Assembly: GCA_036654375.1 (NCBI GenBank)
Contig: JAVVSD010000004.1
Span: 62,001 to 126,000 of the forward strand
Source: RZYX01 sp036654375
Lineage (GTDB): Bacteria > Bacillota > Clostridia > Oscillospirales > Acutalibacteraceae
Direction of reading: 5' to 3'
DNA length: 64,000 bases
The position numbers and the translations under genes are program-made. Under the pieces are notes generated by a model. The model was not told where the DNA came from, made no database searches, and saw nothing but the letters and a program-made list of their open reading frames with translations. Shown here piece after piece: positions 52,149 to 61,416 of the stretch (within the stretch, counting starts at the first letter, position 1; every line of letters starts with the position of its first letter).

Positions 52149-52180
52149 AAACAGCGTTTTTTGACACGCTGTTTATTTTG
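52149..52180 (-). terminator. Terminator of the beta-CASP nuclease gene
   Basis: AAACAGCGT (52149-52157) and ACGCTGTTT (52166-52174), with TATTTT following in both directions. Confidence 0.8.
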
Positions 52181-52209
52181 CATATTTTATTAAGTTTTTA
52201 TTGGTTGTT

Positions 52210-53814
52210 TTACCTTTCCCACTTCTCACAAAGTGAGTTTACCTGGTCTGCAAACTTTGCAAGCTCCTTGTTTGCAACGCCCTCATTGCGTTCAATAATA
52301 TTGGCAAGTCTTTGGCTTGCAATAATAAGCCTGCCAAATGGGCTGTTTGGTTTAACTGCTTCAGGATTGCGTTGCTTCTTTGCATGCTCTTTATTTCCCT
52401 CTGAAATGAACACATTATTATTAATATCAAACTTTGCACCTGGGTATGGAGCATAGCTGTCAAGTCCGAACTCATCGTGAAGTCGTTTTGCAAAAGTGTC
52501 GCAAACTTCGTCCTGACCGTGGACTATGAACACCTGCTGTGGCTTGGGCTTAAAGTTATTTACCCAGTCAATAAGTCCATCACAATCTGCGTGGGCACTT
52601 ATTCCAGGAAGTGACTTAATCGATGCCTTAACTTCAATCTTTTCACCAAATATCTTAACACTGTCTGCGCCTTCAAGAATGCTTCTTCCCAGTGTTCCCT
52701 GTGCCTGATATCCAACAAAAAGGATTGTGCTTTCTTCGCGCCAGAGATTGTGCTTAAGATGATGCTTGATTCTGCCTGCTTCACACATTCCACTTGCAGA
52801 AATAATGACCTTTGGCTCTAAATTAAAGTTTATCATTTTTGAATCTTCACTTGTAACTGCAATTTTAAGATTCGAGAAACTTATTGGGTTAATTCCCTGA
52901 TGGATAAGTTCAAGCGCCTCATCATCAAAATAGTGACTGTAGTTTTCGTTGTAAATGTGTGTTGCCTCAATTGCAAGAGGACTATCAACATAAACTGGGA
53001 AGTCGCCATGCTCAATAACAAGACCGTCTTCCTTGATTTTTCTTATAAAATAAAGAATTTCCTGTGTGCGTCCAACAGCGAATGATGGGATAACAAGATT
53101 TCCGCCTCGGTCAAATGTTTCCTGTATAATCTGTGCAAGAGAAGTGACATACTCTGGTCTTTGACCATGATTTCTGTCGCCATAAGTTGACTCCATGATT
53201 ACATAGTCTGCATCATTTATGTACTGCGGATCACGAATAAGTGGTTGCGCCGCATTTCCGATATCTCCTGAGAAAACAAACTTTTTGCTTATGCCTTCGT
53301 CTGTTACCCAGATTTCGATGCTGGAAGAGCCAAGCAAATGCCCTGCATCAACAAATCTTATTTTGATCCCGTCACATATATTGACTGTTTCTCCGTATTC
53401 AAAAGCTGAAAAACAGCTAAGTATCCCCACTGCGTCTTCCATGTTATAAAGCGGAAGAACTTCATCTTTACCCGCTCTTTTATTCTTTCTGTTTTTCCAT
53501 TCAGCTTCAAACATTTGGATGTGCGCACTATCACGAAGCATAATGTCGCAAAGATCATATGTTGCATCTGTTGTGTAAACATTGCCTCTGAACCCTTGTG
53601 CATAAAGAAGCGGTAATCTTCCAGAGTGGTCAATGTGCGCGTGTGTAAGAAATACATAGTCAATATTGCACGCAGGGATTGGAATTTCGCCAGATTCATA
53701 TTCATCATATCCCTGTTCCATACCACAGTCGATTAAAATATTCTTTCCACATACTTCAAGGTGAAAACAGCTTCCAGTAACCTCATGTGCTGCACCATAA
53801 AAAGATAAAAACAT
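52210..53814 (-). CDS. Metallo-beta-lactamase fold beta-CASP RNA hydrolase
   Basis: 534 residues of the CPSF/YSH1-like beta-CASP group. The metallo-beta-lactamase motif is LTHAHIDHSGRLPLLY; GAAHEVTGSCFHLEV and DCGMEQGYDEYE precede it. Next come VDAGHLLGSSSIEIWV, FSGDIGN, VIPSFAVGRTQEILYF, VIISASGMCEAGRIKHHLKH, SAHADCDGL and FIVHGQDEVC, the beta-CASP motifs A-C. A charged tail of about 70 residues ends it. Probably an RNA-processing nuclease, although substrates are untested. Start chosen at ATG 53814 after GGAAAGGTC. Confidence 0.9.
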   Translation of the reverse strand: MFLSFYGAAHEVTGSCFHLEVCGKNILIDCGMEQGYDEYESGEIPIPACNIDYVFLTHAHIDHSGRLPLLYAQGFRGNVYTTDATYDLCDIMLRDSAHIQMFEAEWKNRKNKRAGKDEVLPLYNMEDAVGILSCFSAFEYGETVNICDGIKIRFVDAGHLLGSSSIEIWVTDEGISKKFVFSGDIGNAAQPLIRDPQYINDADYVIMESTYGDRNHGQRPEYVTSLAQIIQETFDRGGNLVIPSFAVGRTQEILYFIRKIKEDGLVIEHGDFPVYVDSPLAIEATHIYNENYSHYFDDEALELIHQGINPISFSNLKIAVTSEDSKMINFNLEPKVIISASGMCEAGRIKHHLKHNLWREESTILFVGYQAQGTLGRSILEGADSVKIFGEKIEVKASIKSLPGISAHADCDGLIDWVNNFKPKPQQVFIVHGQDEVCDTFAKRLHDEFGLDSYAPYPGAKFDINNNVFISEGNKEHAKKQRNPEAVKPNSPFGRLIIASQRLANIIERNEGVANKELAKFADQVNSLCEKWER

Positions 53815-54198
53815 AATTTTGGACGACCTTTCCATTTTATATTACAGTTATTTAGTTTTAAAGATAAATATACCCGAACAAACAGCCTTACAATTATATC
53901 ATATATATGTAAAAAACAACAGCCTTTTTAATCACAATTCAAATATACGCTATTATTTTACCTAAGATAGTTATCTTTATTTTAGTGTTTAACATAATAC
54001 TTTTAAAGGATATTATTTATTTTAACATTAAATAGAAGCCCTATTCTTACCTTTAAGAAGTAACCTTTGGTTATACAAGGCAATTCAATTCTAAAAAAAT
54101 TTAGCACTCGAACATTAGTTAAACCCCAGATGTATTAAACATTTGGGGATTTAATATTTCTGCCTACTGGTAATAGCTTTTGCAAAAGAATTGTTTGA
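53815..54198. other. Intergenic region with a hairpin, no gene
   Basis: About 380 AT-rich bases. The only structure is AAACCCCAGATGT (54121-54133) pairing with ACATTTGGGGATTT (54139-54152). It follows the minus-strand small protein gene and could end that transcript, but it has no clean T-run on either strand. Confidence 0.4.
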
Positions 54199-54387
54199 CT
54201 ATCTACCATTTTTAAAGTCTTCTCTCTTCTTTTGTGTGTTATAAAGGTTCATAAAAGTTATTGATAAAAGCATTGGCACACACACATATCCTGCATTTAT
54301 TGCACCATGGGAATAAATGACTATTCCTGTCGCACAAAATGTTAGCACTGCAAAAGCAAACCACAAAACTTTATAAAGAGTTTTCAC
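54199..54387 (-). CDS. Small two-helix membrane protein, unknown
   Basis: Start chosen at GTG 54387, after GGGAGATG and 19 bases behind the DUF2804 stop, giving 62 residues. A longer frame to 54474 would run 68 bases into DUF2804 and has no ribosome site. Two hydrophobic spans (VLWFAFAVLTFCATGIVIY and GYVCVPMLLSITFMNLY) and a basic tail (QKKREDFKNGR). Family not recognised. Likely cotranscribed with DUF2804. Confidence 0.6.
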   Translation of the reverse strand: MKTLYKVLWFAFAVLTFCATGIVIYSHGAINAGYVCVPMLLSITFMNLYNTQKKREDFKNGR

Positions 54388-54406
54388 CTTTTTACATCTC
54401 CCTGAA

Positions 54407-55438
54407 TCACCACTTGTTCCTGACTTTTTCTGCAAAGCCAAGGAAGTTTTCAATGTGTATTTTTGTTCCGTCATCTAAGACTGCCGTTCCTGTAAACTTT
54501 CCAAAGACCTGATGCTGGTCACTGCCCATCACGCCGACAGAAATTACAGCACTGCGGTCAAGGATAGGTTGAAACTTCATTTCAAATCTTCCGTCCGTTG
54601 AAGTGAATGTCCATGGTGACATATAATTGTCTGCACCATTTGTGTACTTTGGAATGTTAAAAGAAACGCCTTCAAGCTTGTGTGCTTTGCCATCAAAGAA
54701 AACCATATTTTCACTTGCGGCTGATGTATCTCCAAAGCCATATCCTATATTAAATCCAAACACCTTACCGTCTGCAATCCCCTGACCTGCTCCCCAAAAC
54801 CATGTGTTGTCATATGTCCAGACGCCTCTGCCCCAGTCCAGCATTCCAAACGATGAATCAGGGTTAAACTCATATGTATTACCCTTATACTGCATCATTC
54901 CGCTTGCTCTCATTCCAATAATCTTTTGATTATAATAGAATGCTTTTTTGTTTTCTGAAAATGGTGTTGCAATAACCATCGAATCGAGAGGCTCATCCGT
55001 TAACATTATATCTGCCATTAGCGACTCGTTACCGTCAAACTTGTTAAATGTTATTTTAAGTCTGCGGCTGCCTTCATAATTTTTAAACAAGAAGTCTACC
55101 CTGTCATTTTTGTACTGCACATCACCAACCGATGATGTCGGAGGCATTTTAAGCTTGCCCATTGGAAATGGAACAACAACACTTGTTGTCTTTTCTGTTT
55201 GGTTTTTAAAGTCAAGCACAGAAGCACTGATAAGCCCCATATACCCATTATCATCAACAGTTAGTGCAATTGCATAATCGTCGTTCGTTATTAGATAATA
55301 ATCCCACTCTTTAATTCGTGCTTTATTCGCTTTGATTGCATTGCGATCATATTCAAGAACAAGACTGTTTGCATATCCTCTTTGTGCAAGACTTCCATCT
55401 GCATTAAGAAGTTTACCGCTTGTCAGTTTATTTTGCAT
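54407..55438 (-). CDS. DUF2804 protein
   Basis: 343 residues matching DUF2804: SGKLLNADGSLAQRGYANS near the N-terminus, KEWDYYLITNDDYAIALTV, FGMLDWGRGVWTYDNTWFWG and GFNIGYGFGDTSAASENMVF. The many beta-strand-like segments suggest a barrel or lipocalin-like fold, but no catalytic residues can be named. No signal peptide. ATG follows AGGAGGAAT. A terminator separates it from the upstream flavoprotein operon, so it has its own promoter. Function unknown. Confidence 0.85.
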   Translation of the reverse strand: MQNKLTSGKLLNADGSLAQRGYANSLVLEYDRNAIKANKARIKEWDYYLITNDDYAIALTVDDNGYMGLISASVLDFKNQTEKTTSVVVPFPMGKLKMPPTSSVGDVQYKNDRVDFLFKNYEGSRRLKITFNKFDGNESLMADIMLTDEPLDSMVIATPFSENKKAFYYNQKIIGMRASGMMQYKGNTYEFNPDSSFGMLDWGRGVWTYDNTWFWGAGQGIADGKVFGFNIGYGFGDTSAASENMVFFDGKAHKLEGVSFNIPKYTNGADNYMSPWTFTSTDGRFEMKFQPILDRSAVISVGVMGSDQHQVFGKFTGTAVLDDGTKIHIENFLGFAEKVRNKW

Positions 55439-55754
55439 TGTTATTCCTCCTTCTTTTTTTACTAATTAAATATTAGCATATATTAGTATATTATTTCAAT
55501 CTTAATTTAAAGCTGAAAAATCCAAAAGCACTGAAACTCATTTAAGAGCATTTGAAACAAGCTCACAAATAAGTGTCTATATATCTTATTCTTGTTTATG
55601 TTCTGTATTTCATTTCAAAATTTTTACTATATTTAAATTCAAAATGGCAGTAATAGCCTTTCTTAGCAATATGAAGGCTGGTGCCTTTTCCGTTTTTTGC
55701 ATTATTTTAGTTGTTATACCTTGTTATTCTTTTCTTTATACTGATAATAGCAAA
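55439..55754. other. Region upstream of DUF2804, no gene
   Basis: About 315 AT-rich bases that should hold the minus-strand DUF2804 promoter. At 55469-55494 ATATTAGCAT is followed directly by ATATTAGTAT and ATTATT, a short tandem repeat near the expected -10. TTGAAA-like and TAATAT-like boxes are present on the minus strand but are not distinctive. Confidence 0.3.
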
Positions 55755-55787
55755 AACCGAGCCAGTTGTAAAACAACCAGCTCAGTT
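55755..55787 (-). terminator. Terminator of the flavoprotein/reductase operon
   Basis: AACCGAGCCAGTTGT (55755-55769) and ACAACCAGCTCAGTT (55773-55787) pair throughout in minus-strand RNA if G-U pairs are allowed. The RNA ends in GGTTTTTG. Confidence 0.8.
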
Positions 55788-55814
55788 CTATTATTAAATA
55801 ATCGCTTGGATTTA

Positions 55815-56984
55815 TTAAATGTATATTGAAACATCTGTGATAGGATATGCTTTGCAGGAATGAATGTATCCAAATTTTTCATCTGCATGGCGAAGAAGAA
55901 CTCCGCGTGGCATAAACACCTTGCCATCTACAAGCTGAATGCGGCACAAGCTGCATTCGCCACTACGGCAGCAGACATTAATACGAACTCCACTGCGTTC
56001 AAGTGCCGTAAGAAGGCTTTCACCGCTAAATGCATTTATCTCTTTTTCTCCATCGTTAATTATAACCTTAAAGGTTTCTTTTCCTGTAAGCTCTGCTGGC
56101 CAGCCCGGCTCATTGTTTATATCCTGTCGCGCGCCAAACATTTCACGACGAATCATGCGATGGTCAACATCAAGCTTGCCAAGGGCTTCAACAACAAAAT
56201 CATTCATTATCTGTGGCCCACAAATATAATATGTCTTATCAGCAATATCGCCAACTATATCTTTAATGCACTCTGCTGTTATAAATCCTGTGAGTCCTTT
56301 ATATCCTTCACAAGGCTCTGATAGAACAAGTGAAAATTTAAAGTTTGCATGGCGAGCCGCCATATCCTCAAGCTCCGCTTTGAAGAAAACTGCCTCTTCA
56401 TTGCGACATCCATAAATGAGGTGGATTTCTCTGTCGAGTTCTGCTCCAAAAATTTCACGACTCATGCTGACAAATGGTGTTATACCACTTCCGCCCGCAA
56501 TAAAGACCTGCTTTTTACTGTGGAATACAGGGTTGTAATAGAAAACTCCTGCAGGTCCATTTGCTGTGAAAACATCGCCAACCTTAACTTTATCAAGGAA
56601 AAAGTCTGAAACGAAGCCTGTTGCAATTCTTGCAACTGTGATTTCATAGTATGCACGCTGGCGTGGAGATGAAGAAAGGCTGTATGGTCGGCTTGTTCTC
56701 ACTCCGTCTATTTCAACAAAAACATTGATATACTGTCCTGCCTGAAACACTGGCAAAGCTCCATCAACTGCTACAAATCTAAAGGTCTTTGCGTCTTTAT
56801 TTAATTCAATTATTTCAGACACCTTAAGTTCCATGTCATGTGGATGATACTTTTTGATTATTTTTTCTGCTCTGCCCTTTTCCAAACGGTAGTCATGACC
56901 ATTTTTTCGACAGTCTTTAATCTCTTGAAGTGTTTCCTTGCCATGAGGCAATTTGCTCAAAATCATTTCTTTTAAATCAGCCAT
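55815..56984 (-). CDS. FAD/NAD(P)-binding oxidoreductase with C-terminal 2Fe-2S ferredoxin domain
   Basis: 389 residues of the ferredoxin-NADP reductase superfamily. FAD-site RPYSLSSSPRQRAYYEITV, then NAD(P)-site FIAGGSGITPFVSM and IYGCRNEEAVFF, then YYICGPQIMNDF. The C-terminal ferredoxin has CCRSGECSLCRIQL and a final Cys in HSCKAYP, a plant-type 2Fe-2S set. The layout is that of reductase components (for example of dioxygenases and hydroxylases). An N-terminal extension of about 45 residues is of unknown role. Its ATG shares one base with the stop of the flavoprotein gene (TAATG), so they are translationally coupled, and it probably supplies electrons to that partner. Confidence 0.9.
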   Translation of the reverse strand: MADLKEMILSKLPHGKETLQEIKDCRKNGHDYRLEKGRAEKIIKKYHPHDMELKVSEIIELNKDAKTFRFVAVDGALPVFQAGQYINVFVEIDGVRTSRPYSLSSSPRQRAYYEITVARIATGFVSDFFLDKVKVGDVFTANGPAGVFYYNPVFHSKKQVFIAGGSGITPFVSMSREIFGAELDREIHLIYGCRNEEAVFFKAELEDMAARHANFKFSLVLSEPCEGYKGLTGFITAECIKDIVGDIADKTYYICGPQIMNDFVVEALGKLDVDHRMIRREMFGARQDINNEPGWPAELTGKETFKVIINDGEKEINAFSGESLLTALERSGVRINVCCRSGECSLCRIQLVDGKVFMPRGVLLRHADEKFGYIHSCKAYPITDVSIYI

Positions 56985-58516
56985 TATTTTGCCTCCTTTT
57001 TCAAAATGCTTTCAGCCACTTGGCTGCCGTACAAATAGTTTGGTCCAAATCCGCAGATGTTTACCCAGCCATTTGCAAATGTGAGATTTTCAATTTGGTC
57101 TTCACGCGGAAAGAAGAAAACGCTTGATTTCAAGTCCTGCTCAAAGCCATATATTGCACCCTCAGGGTGATTTAGATATCTCATGTGAGTTAGTGGTGTT
57201 GCAACTTCAAACTCCTCAATGTGGCTACGGAAACCAGGATAACGCTTCTCAAGTCTGTCAATTATCATATTGCCTGCTTTGTATTTTGTTTCATAATATT
57301 CCTCTGGTGAGAGTTCCATCCATGGCTTGCCATATTTAAGTGTTCCTGCTGTGAGGACGCTTGTTCCTTCTGGTGAAACACATGGGTCATCAACTGTGTA
57401 GCAAGTGTTTATCATTGGGTCAACATCTGGCATAAGCTTATATGCGTTCTGGAATGCTTCGTTGCAATCAAGGCTTTCATAGGTAAGGTTAAATGAGTCT
57501 GTATAGCCTATTTCTTCCGGAGTGCAATCGAGCCCTATAAAGCAAGTAAGTGCAGAAATTCCAACTGTGTATGGTGCAAGATATTCCTTTGCACTTTCCG
57601 GAACATCTTCTTTTTTAATAAGCTTAAAATATGTGTCTATAGGAGAAATTCCTGAGATTATATTGTCACACTCATATTTAACGCCATTGTCGTCAATCAC
57701 GCCATAAGCTTTTCCGTCTTTAACGAGAATTTCTTGTGCACCACAATTATATTTAACGACACCATTGCACTTGCGGATAGCATCTGCAAGTGCCTGTGAC
57801 ATAACCTGTGAACCGCCACGCAAATAATATGGCTTATCAGAGATATAAAGGGCTGTGCATCTTGCATTTATTGAGAATGGGAAGCGTTCAGGTGGCATAC
57901 CCATAAAGCACCAATAAGCATTCAGGCAAAGAGGTAGCTCTTTTGAATCAAAAAACTCATCCATAACTTCCTGTGTGCTGCAAAGAGCATATTTTGCAAG
58001 TGTTGGGAACTTTTTGCCAAAAAGATTGCTGACAAGGAATTTTTTAAATTTACTTGGCTCTCCTGTTGACTCAGCCTGCATTTTTGCAAATGCTTCTGAC
58101 TCTTCACTGAATTTAAAAACAGTTTCAAAATATTTTAGAATATTTTCTTTTTCATTTGGGAAGCGTTCACAAAGAACTTTTTCCGCCTCTTCCCTGCTTG
58201 ATGGAAGTGACTGGTCAAAGCCACCCGGAAGATTGATTTTATATAGTGATTCAATAGGTATCCACTCGATTTTGTCTTCTATTCCGTATTCTCTGAATAG
58301 TTTGCGTAATGGTCCTGGATTTTCAAATGTGTTCATGCCGTTGAGCTGGTGCAACGCAACCTCAAATTCAAAACGGCCACGACGAAAAGATGTTCCACAT
58401 CCGCCTGGTATGTTGTGCTTTTCAAGTACAAGTACTTTTTTACCATTAATAGCAAGTTTCGTGGCTGCTGAAAGTCCGCCATTTCCGGCACCGATAATTA
58501 TCGCGTCAAAATGCAT
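56984..58516 (-). CDS. Phytoene-desaturase/retinol-saturase-like FAD oxidoreductase
   Basis: 510 residues. N-terminal Rossmann fold DAIIIGAGNGGLSAATKLA, then VLVLEKHNIPGGCGTSFRRG with the GGxGTS form of the CrtI/CrtISO/retinol-saturase family. AFAKMQAESTGEPSKFKKFL, YLRGGSQVMSQALADAIRKC, and the C-terminal FAD strand NGWVNICGFGPNYLYGSQVAES complete the fold. There is no carotenoid synthesis gene nearby, so the substrate is unknown: an isoprenoid, a lipid or a polyunsaturated compound would all fit. It is followed without gap by a flavin/2Fe-2S reductase, under a TetR gene divergent to it. ATG follows CAGGAGGAA. Confidence 0.87.
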   Translation of the reverse strand: MHFDAIIIGAGNGGLSAATKLAINGKKVLVLEKHNIPGGCGTSFRRGRFEFEVALHQLNGMNTFENPGPLRKLFREYGIEDKIEWIPIESLYKINLPGGFDQSLPSSREEAEKVLCERFPNEKENILKYFETVFKFSEESEAFAKMQAESTGEPSKFKKFLVSNLFGKKFPTLAKYALCSTQEVMDEFFDSKELPLCLNAYWCFMGMPPERFPFSINARCTALYISDKPYYLRGGSQVMSQALADAIRKCNGVVKYNCGAQEILVKDGKAYGVIDDNGVKYECDNIISGISPIDTYFKLIKKEDVPESAKEYLAPYTVGISALTCFIGLDCTPEEIGYTDSFNLTYESLDCNEAFQNAYKLMPDVDPMINTCYTVDDPCVSPEGTSVLTAGTLKYGKPWMELSPEEYYETKYKAGNMIIDRLEKRYPGFRSHIEEFEVATPLTHMRYLNHPEGAIYGFEQDLKSSVFFFPREDQIENLTFANGWVNICGFGPNYLYGSQVAESILKKEAK

Positions 58517-58542
58517 AACAATTCCTCCTGTTTCTTTATTTT

Positions 58543-58611
58543 GTTGACCCTATCAACTTTCACCGAATAAGGTTCTATATTTATAGTAACTTAAAACATA
58601 TGCTTTGTCAA
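58543..58611 (-). promoter_or_regulatory. Promoter and candidate TetR operator of the flavoprotein/reductase operon
   Basis: On the minus strand: consensus TTGACA (plus 58606-58611), 17-base spacer, TACTAT (plus 58583-58588). Downstream in the leader, GTTGA-CCCTA-TCAAC (58543-58557) is a perfect inverted repeat at roughly +20 to +35. The divergent TetR gene is the natural candidate to bind it. Confidence 0.7.
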
Positions 58612-58738
58612 TCATTTAACAATAATTCGCAAAATATTTATTTTCCTTTTATATTTGCTTAAAATATGTTAGAATATTCAATTATGAACTGCGATTATTT
58701 CATATTATTTTATTTTATATAAAGCAAGGGATGATTTC

Positions 58739-59332
58739 ATGGCTAAGCTTACCTCTCGGCAAAAACAGGCAATTGCAACAAAGCTTAAAATATCTGATAC
58801 CGCCTTTACACTTTTTAGAGAATACGGATATGAAAAAGTGAAGATAACTGATATTTGTCAAAAAGCAAATATCTCTGTGGGCAATTTCTATCACTATTTT
58901 GAGTCTAAAGAAAAAATTATAGAAAATTCATATAAGCAAATCGAACTTTTATTGAAATCTGATATTGAAGTTGGCGAATACGAAAGCTCTTTTGAAAAAG
59001 CTCTGGCAATTTTTAAAAGTGCAAGCTCAATTCTTGACGGCGAGCTTGGATGGAGGTTCGTAGCTCAGTCATACAGGCTGATTATAACTTCAACAAGCAA
59101 ATACACAATCAGCCACGAACGATATGCTTATTCTGGGCTTATTGAAACAATACAAAACGGTATTGACTCTGGCGAATTTGCAAGTGATTTAACCGCTTTA
59201 GAAATAACAGAAGCTTGCATGAGAACAGGACGAGGTGTTGTGTTTGACTGGTGTGTTCGTGAGGGGTCTTATAAACTTGCGGATTTAATGGTTTCAGATG
59301 TAAGCAGGGTTTTAAGCACATTTAAAGCATAA
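58739..59332 (+). CDS. TetR/AcrR-family transcriptional regulator
   Basis: 197 residues. The N-terminal helix-turn-helix is AFTLFREYGYEKVKITDICQ then KANISVGNFYHYFESKEKII. The C-terminal ligand domain is typical TetR length; ligand unknown. ATG follows AAGGGATG. It is divergent from the flavoprotein/reductase operon across a 222-base gap, so it very likely controls that operon and itself. The ligand may be the substrate or product of those enzymes. Confidence 0.9.
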   Translation: MAKLTSRQKQAIATKLKISDTAFTLFREYGYEKVKITDICQKANISVGNFYHYFESKEKIIENSYKQIELLLKSDIEVGEYESSFEKALAIFKSASSILDGELGWRFVAQSYRLIITSTSKYTISHERYAYSGLIETIQNGIDSGEFASDLTALEITEACMRTGRGVVFDWCVREGSYKLADLMVSDVSRVLSTFKA

Positions 59333-59364
59333 TTTTTTGGATTTTTTGAAAAATGGAAAAATAA

Positions 59365-59400
59365 AAAAGGTTGTTCACAATTGTGAGCAACCTTTTAATA
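59365..59400. terminator. Bidirectional terminator between tetR and the DUF445-like gene
   Basis: AAAAGGTTGTTCACAA (59365-59380) pairs with TTGTGAGCAACCTTTT (59381-59396), one mismatch. T-run TTTTTTATTTTT on the minus strand. Confidence 0.85.
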
Positions 59401-59411
59401 TTAGTTTAAAA

Positions 59412-60332
59412 TTACGCTGCACAAACAGCAATAATCTTTGCTACAAGCCCGCCTGTCAAAGCTCCAACAGCATCAAAGCCGAGCAAAACTGGCCTGCACT
59501 TACTGGTAAGGAACTTTTCAGCTTTACTGAAGTCTATTTTGAGAATAAGCTCTTTCACACTTGCACCGAGATCAATATTTTCCATAAGGTGTGGAATGAT
59601 ATCAAGAAGAATTGCTTCATATACTGCCTCAAGCAATTTACGCATTTCTTCTTCATCAAGTGAAAGCTGTTTAAGAAGTGCAGGAATTGTCATGTCCATA
59701 AGTGCATCAAGCTCTTTAAAGACTATATCAAGAATTTTTTCCGTTGCACTGGTTTCGACAAATTTATGTACCGCAACACTGATTGCATCAGCAAGAGCTG
59801 CGAACAACTTTTCATTCATCAGCTTTGATAAAACAGAGCCTGATGTTGCCTCTTTAAATATCTTTATCCCTTCGGTTGTTATAAGTGTCCCAAGAAATTC
59901 TTTGTCCGTTTTTTCAACAAGCAATTTTGCTATAAATACCTTAAGCTCACTTAATAAAATTTCCTTCTTTTCATCGCTCAAGAACATAGACAATATTTCG
60001 TTAATTGTTTTTTTGTCGCCTGTTACATAAATAAGTTCTAAGAGGAAATTTACCACCAAATTTTGAGTTTCTGGTTTTAATAACATGGTCTGTAGTTGCA
60101 AAAAGCACTTTGGATTTTTTGTTAATGAGTTAATAAATTTTTCAACTGCATCTGCAAGCTGTGGCCGACTTGCGGGCAAAATGCCCTGCGCATAAGGAAT
60201 GATTTTCCCATTGATTTTTAAAGGATGCTCTGGTCTAAAAAGGATTTTTGTAACCGCACAGTTTGCTGTAAATCCTGCTGCTGCACCAATAGCTGATGCT
60301 CCCAGTACCTTAGGTCTTAACATTTTAATCAT
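59412..60332 (-). CDS. DUF445-like membrane-associated protein
   Basis: 306 residues. The N-terminus has GASAIGAAAGFTANCAVTKI followed by LFRPEHPLKINGKIIPYAQG and ILPASRPQLADA. This is the DUF445 (YheB) signature, usually GxxTNWLAVKMLFRP...PFTPGLIPxRRxELA, with the Trp-Leu replaced by Cys-Ala. A long helical middle follows, and the C-terminus ends in a glycine-rich hydrophobic helix (LLGFDAVGALTGGLVAKIIA). It looks anchored at both ends. Function unknown. It is monocistronic. Confidence 0.75.
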   Translation of the reverse strand: MIKMLRPKVLGASAIGAAAGFTANCAVTKILFRPEHPLKINGKIIPYAQGILPASRPQLADAVEKFINSLTKNPKCFLQLQTMLLKPETQNLVVNFLLELIYVTGDKKTINEILSMFLSDEKKEILLSELKVFIAKLLVEKTDKEFLGTLITTEGIKIFKEATSGSVLSKLMNEKLFAALADAISVAVHKFVETSATEKILDIVFKELDALMDMTIPALLKQLSLDEEEMRKLLEAVYEAILLDIIPHLMENIDLGASVKELILKIDFSKAEKFLTSKCRPVLLGFDAVGALTGGLVAKIIAVCAA

Positions 60333-60544
60333 AAAATATCACCTGATTTTTATTCCAATATTACCACATCGTACACTAAACATTATAATTCTATAAAGTT
60401 ACAGTGTCAACCACCTTATGTCTTTAAACTTCAATACAAAATTATCATTTTTACTTTTAAAATAGCTTATTGTAATATCTATACCCTTGCTTTACAATAT
60501 TAATGTCATATTAATTTTTAACTTAAATTGTTAGGGGATTTGCA

Positions 60545-61033
60545 ATGGGCAGCTCAATTCAAAAACACAATATTTCTCCTTTATACAACTCAAATTCGCA
60601 GGTTCTGATTTTGGGTTCATTTCCATCTGTAAAATCTCGTGAACAAAGCTTCTTTTATGGTCATCCTCAAAACCGCTTTTGGCTAACTCTTGCAAATTTA
60701 TTAAAATGTGATGTCCCGTCCAGTATTGAGCAAAAGAAATCAATGCTTCTGGACCACAACATTGCTTTGTGGGATGTTATAAAATGCTGTGAAATATCTG
60801 GTTCAAGCGACAGCAGTATAAAAAATGTTGAGCCAAATGACCTCACTATTATTCTTTCACAGTGCAACATTAAAAAAATCTTTGCAAATGGCAAAGCATC
60901 TCAAACTCTATTCAACAAATATATTAAGCCTGAGCTAAAAAGAGAAATTATTTTGTTGCCATCTACAAGCCCCGCAAATGCAGCATATTCCGTTGAAAGG
61001 TTGATTGTGGAATGGGGTAAAATTTTAGATTAA
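60545..61033 (+). CDS. DNA-deoxyinosine glycosylase (uracil-DNA glycosylase superfamily, family 6 type)
   Basis: Removes deaminated adenine (hypoxanthine) and possibly uracil from DNA. 162 residues. Motifs VLILGSFPSVKSREQSFFYG (the GSxPS loop) and HPQNRFWLTL near the N-terminus, ALWDVIKCCEISGSSDSSI in the middle and LLPSTSPANAAYS at the C-terminus are the HDG family pattern. ATG follows TTAGGGGAT. It converges with the DUF1284 gene, and their stop codons overlap by four bases. Confidence 0.9.
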   Translation: MGSSIQKHNISPLYNSNSQVLILGSFPSVKSREQSFFYGHPQNRFWLTLANLLKCDVPSSIEQKKSMLLDHNIALWDVIKCCEISGSSDSSIKNVEPNDLTIILSQCNIKKIFANGKASQTLFNKYIKPELKREIILLPSTSPANAAYSVERLIVEWGKILD

Positions 61034-61416
61034 GATTTCTGATTACTTTTTTTACAAAGCTCAATCCACTGGCAGCCCTTGCAAATATACTCCTGCTTGC
61101 CTTGTAGCACTATTGATTGCTTTATAATCTCTGTGTATTCTTTCCACCTCATCTTGTCACCTGCTTCGATTTTACAAGCTTTAAGCACCTCTCCATCAAG
61201 GGCATCAGTCAGGTGGCTATCTTTGCAACTACCGTTTTCATTTCTATTACATTTTGAGCATACAATATCAATACTATTTATAATTTCTATTTGTGGATTG
61301 TCCTTAAGCTGTTCAATAATATCAAACATATTTTGAGTAAATTCATCGCTGTACCCCTTGCCCTCGAACAAGCTTATGCAAAGCCCATGATGAGCGCGGA
61401 TTCTATATTTGCACAT
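61030..61416 (-). CDS. DUF1284 cysteine-rich protein in the bioY operon
   Basis: 128 residues. Opens RIRAHHGLCISLFEGKGYSD then EFTQNM, the DUF1284 signature. Cysteine sets in VCSKCNRNENGSC and YICKGCQWIELC, plus ACKIEAGDKM, could bind an Fe-S cluster or zinc. Function unknown. Its ATG overlaps the end of bioY by 14 bases behind GAGGGTG, so it is translationally coupled to the biotin transporter, and under the same biotin-responsive promoter. That makes a biotin-linked role a fair hypothesis. Confidence 0.87.
   Translation of the reverse strand: MCKYRIRAHHGLCISLFEGKGYSDEFTQNMFDIIEQLKDNPQIEIINSIDIVCSKCNRNENGSCKDSHLTDALDGEVLKACKIEAGDKMRWKEYTEIIKQSIVLQGKQEYICKGCQWIELCKKSNQKS

Noticed and set aside
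55644..55829. 61-residue plus-strand frame with a hydrophobic segment in a gap
   Set aside because: No ribosome site, runs through the minus-strand terminator and into the reductase gene; likely chance.
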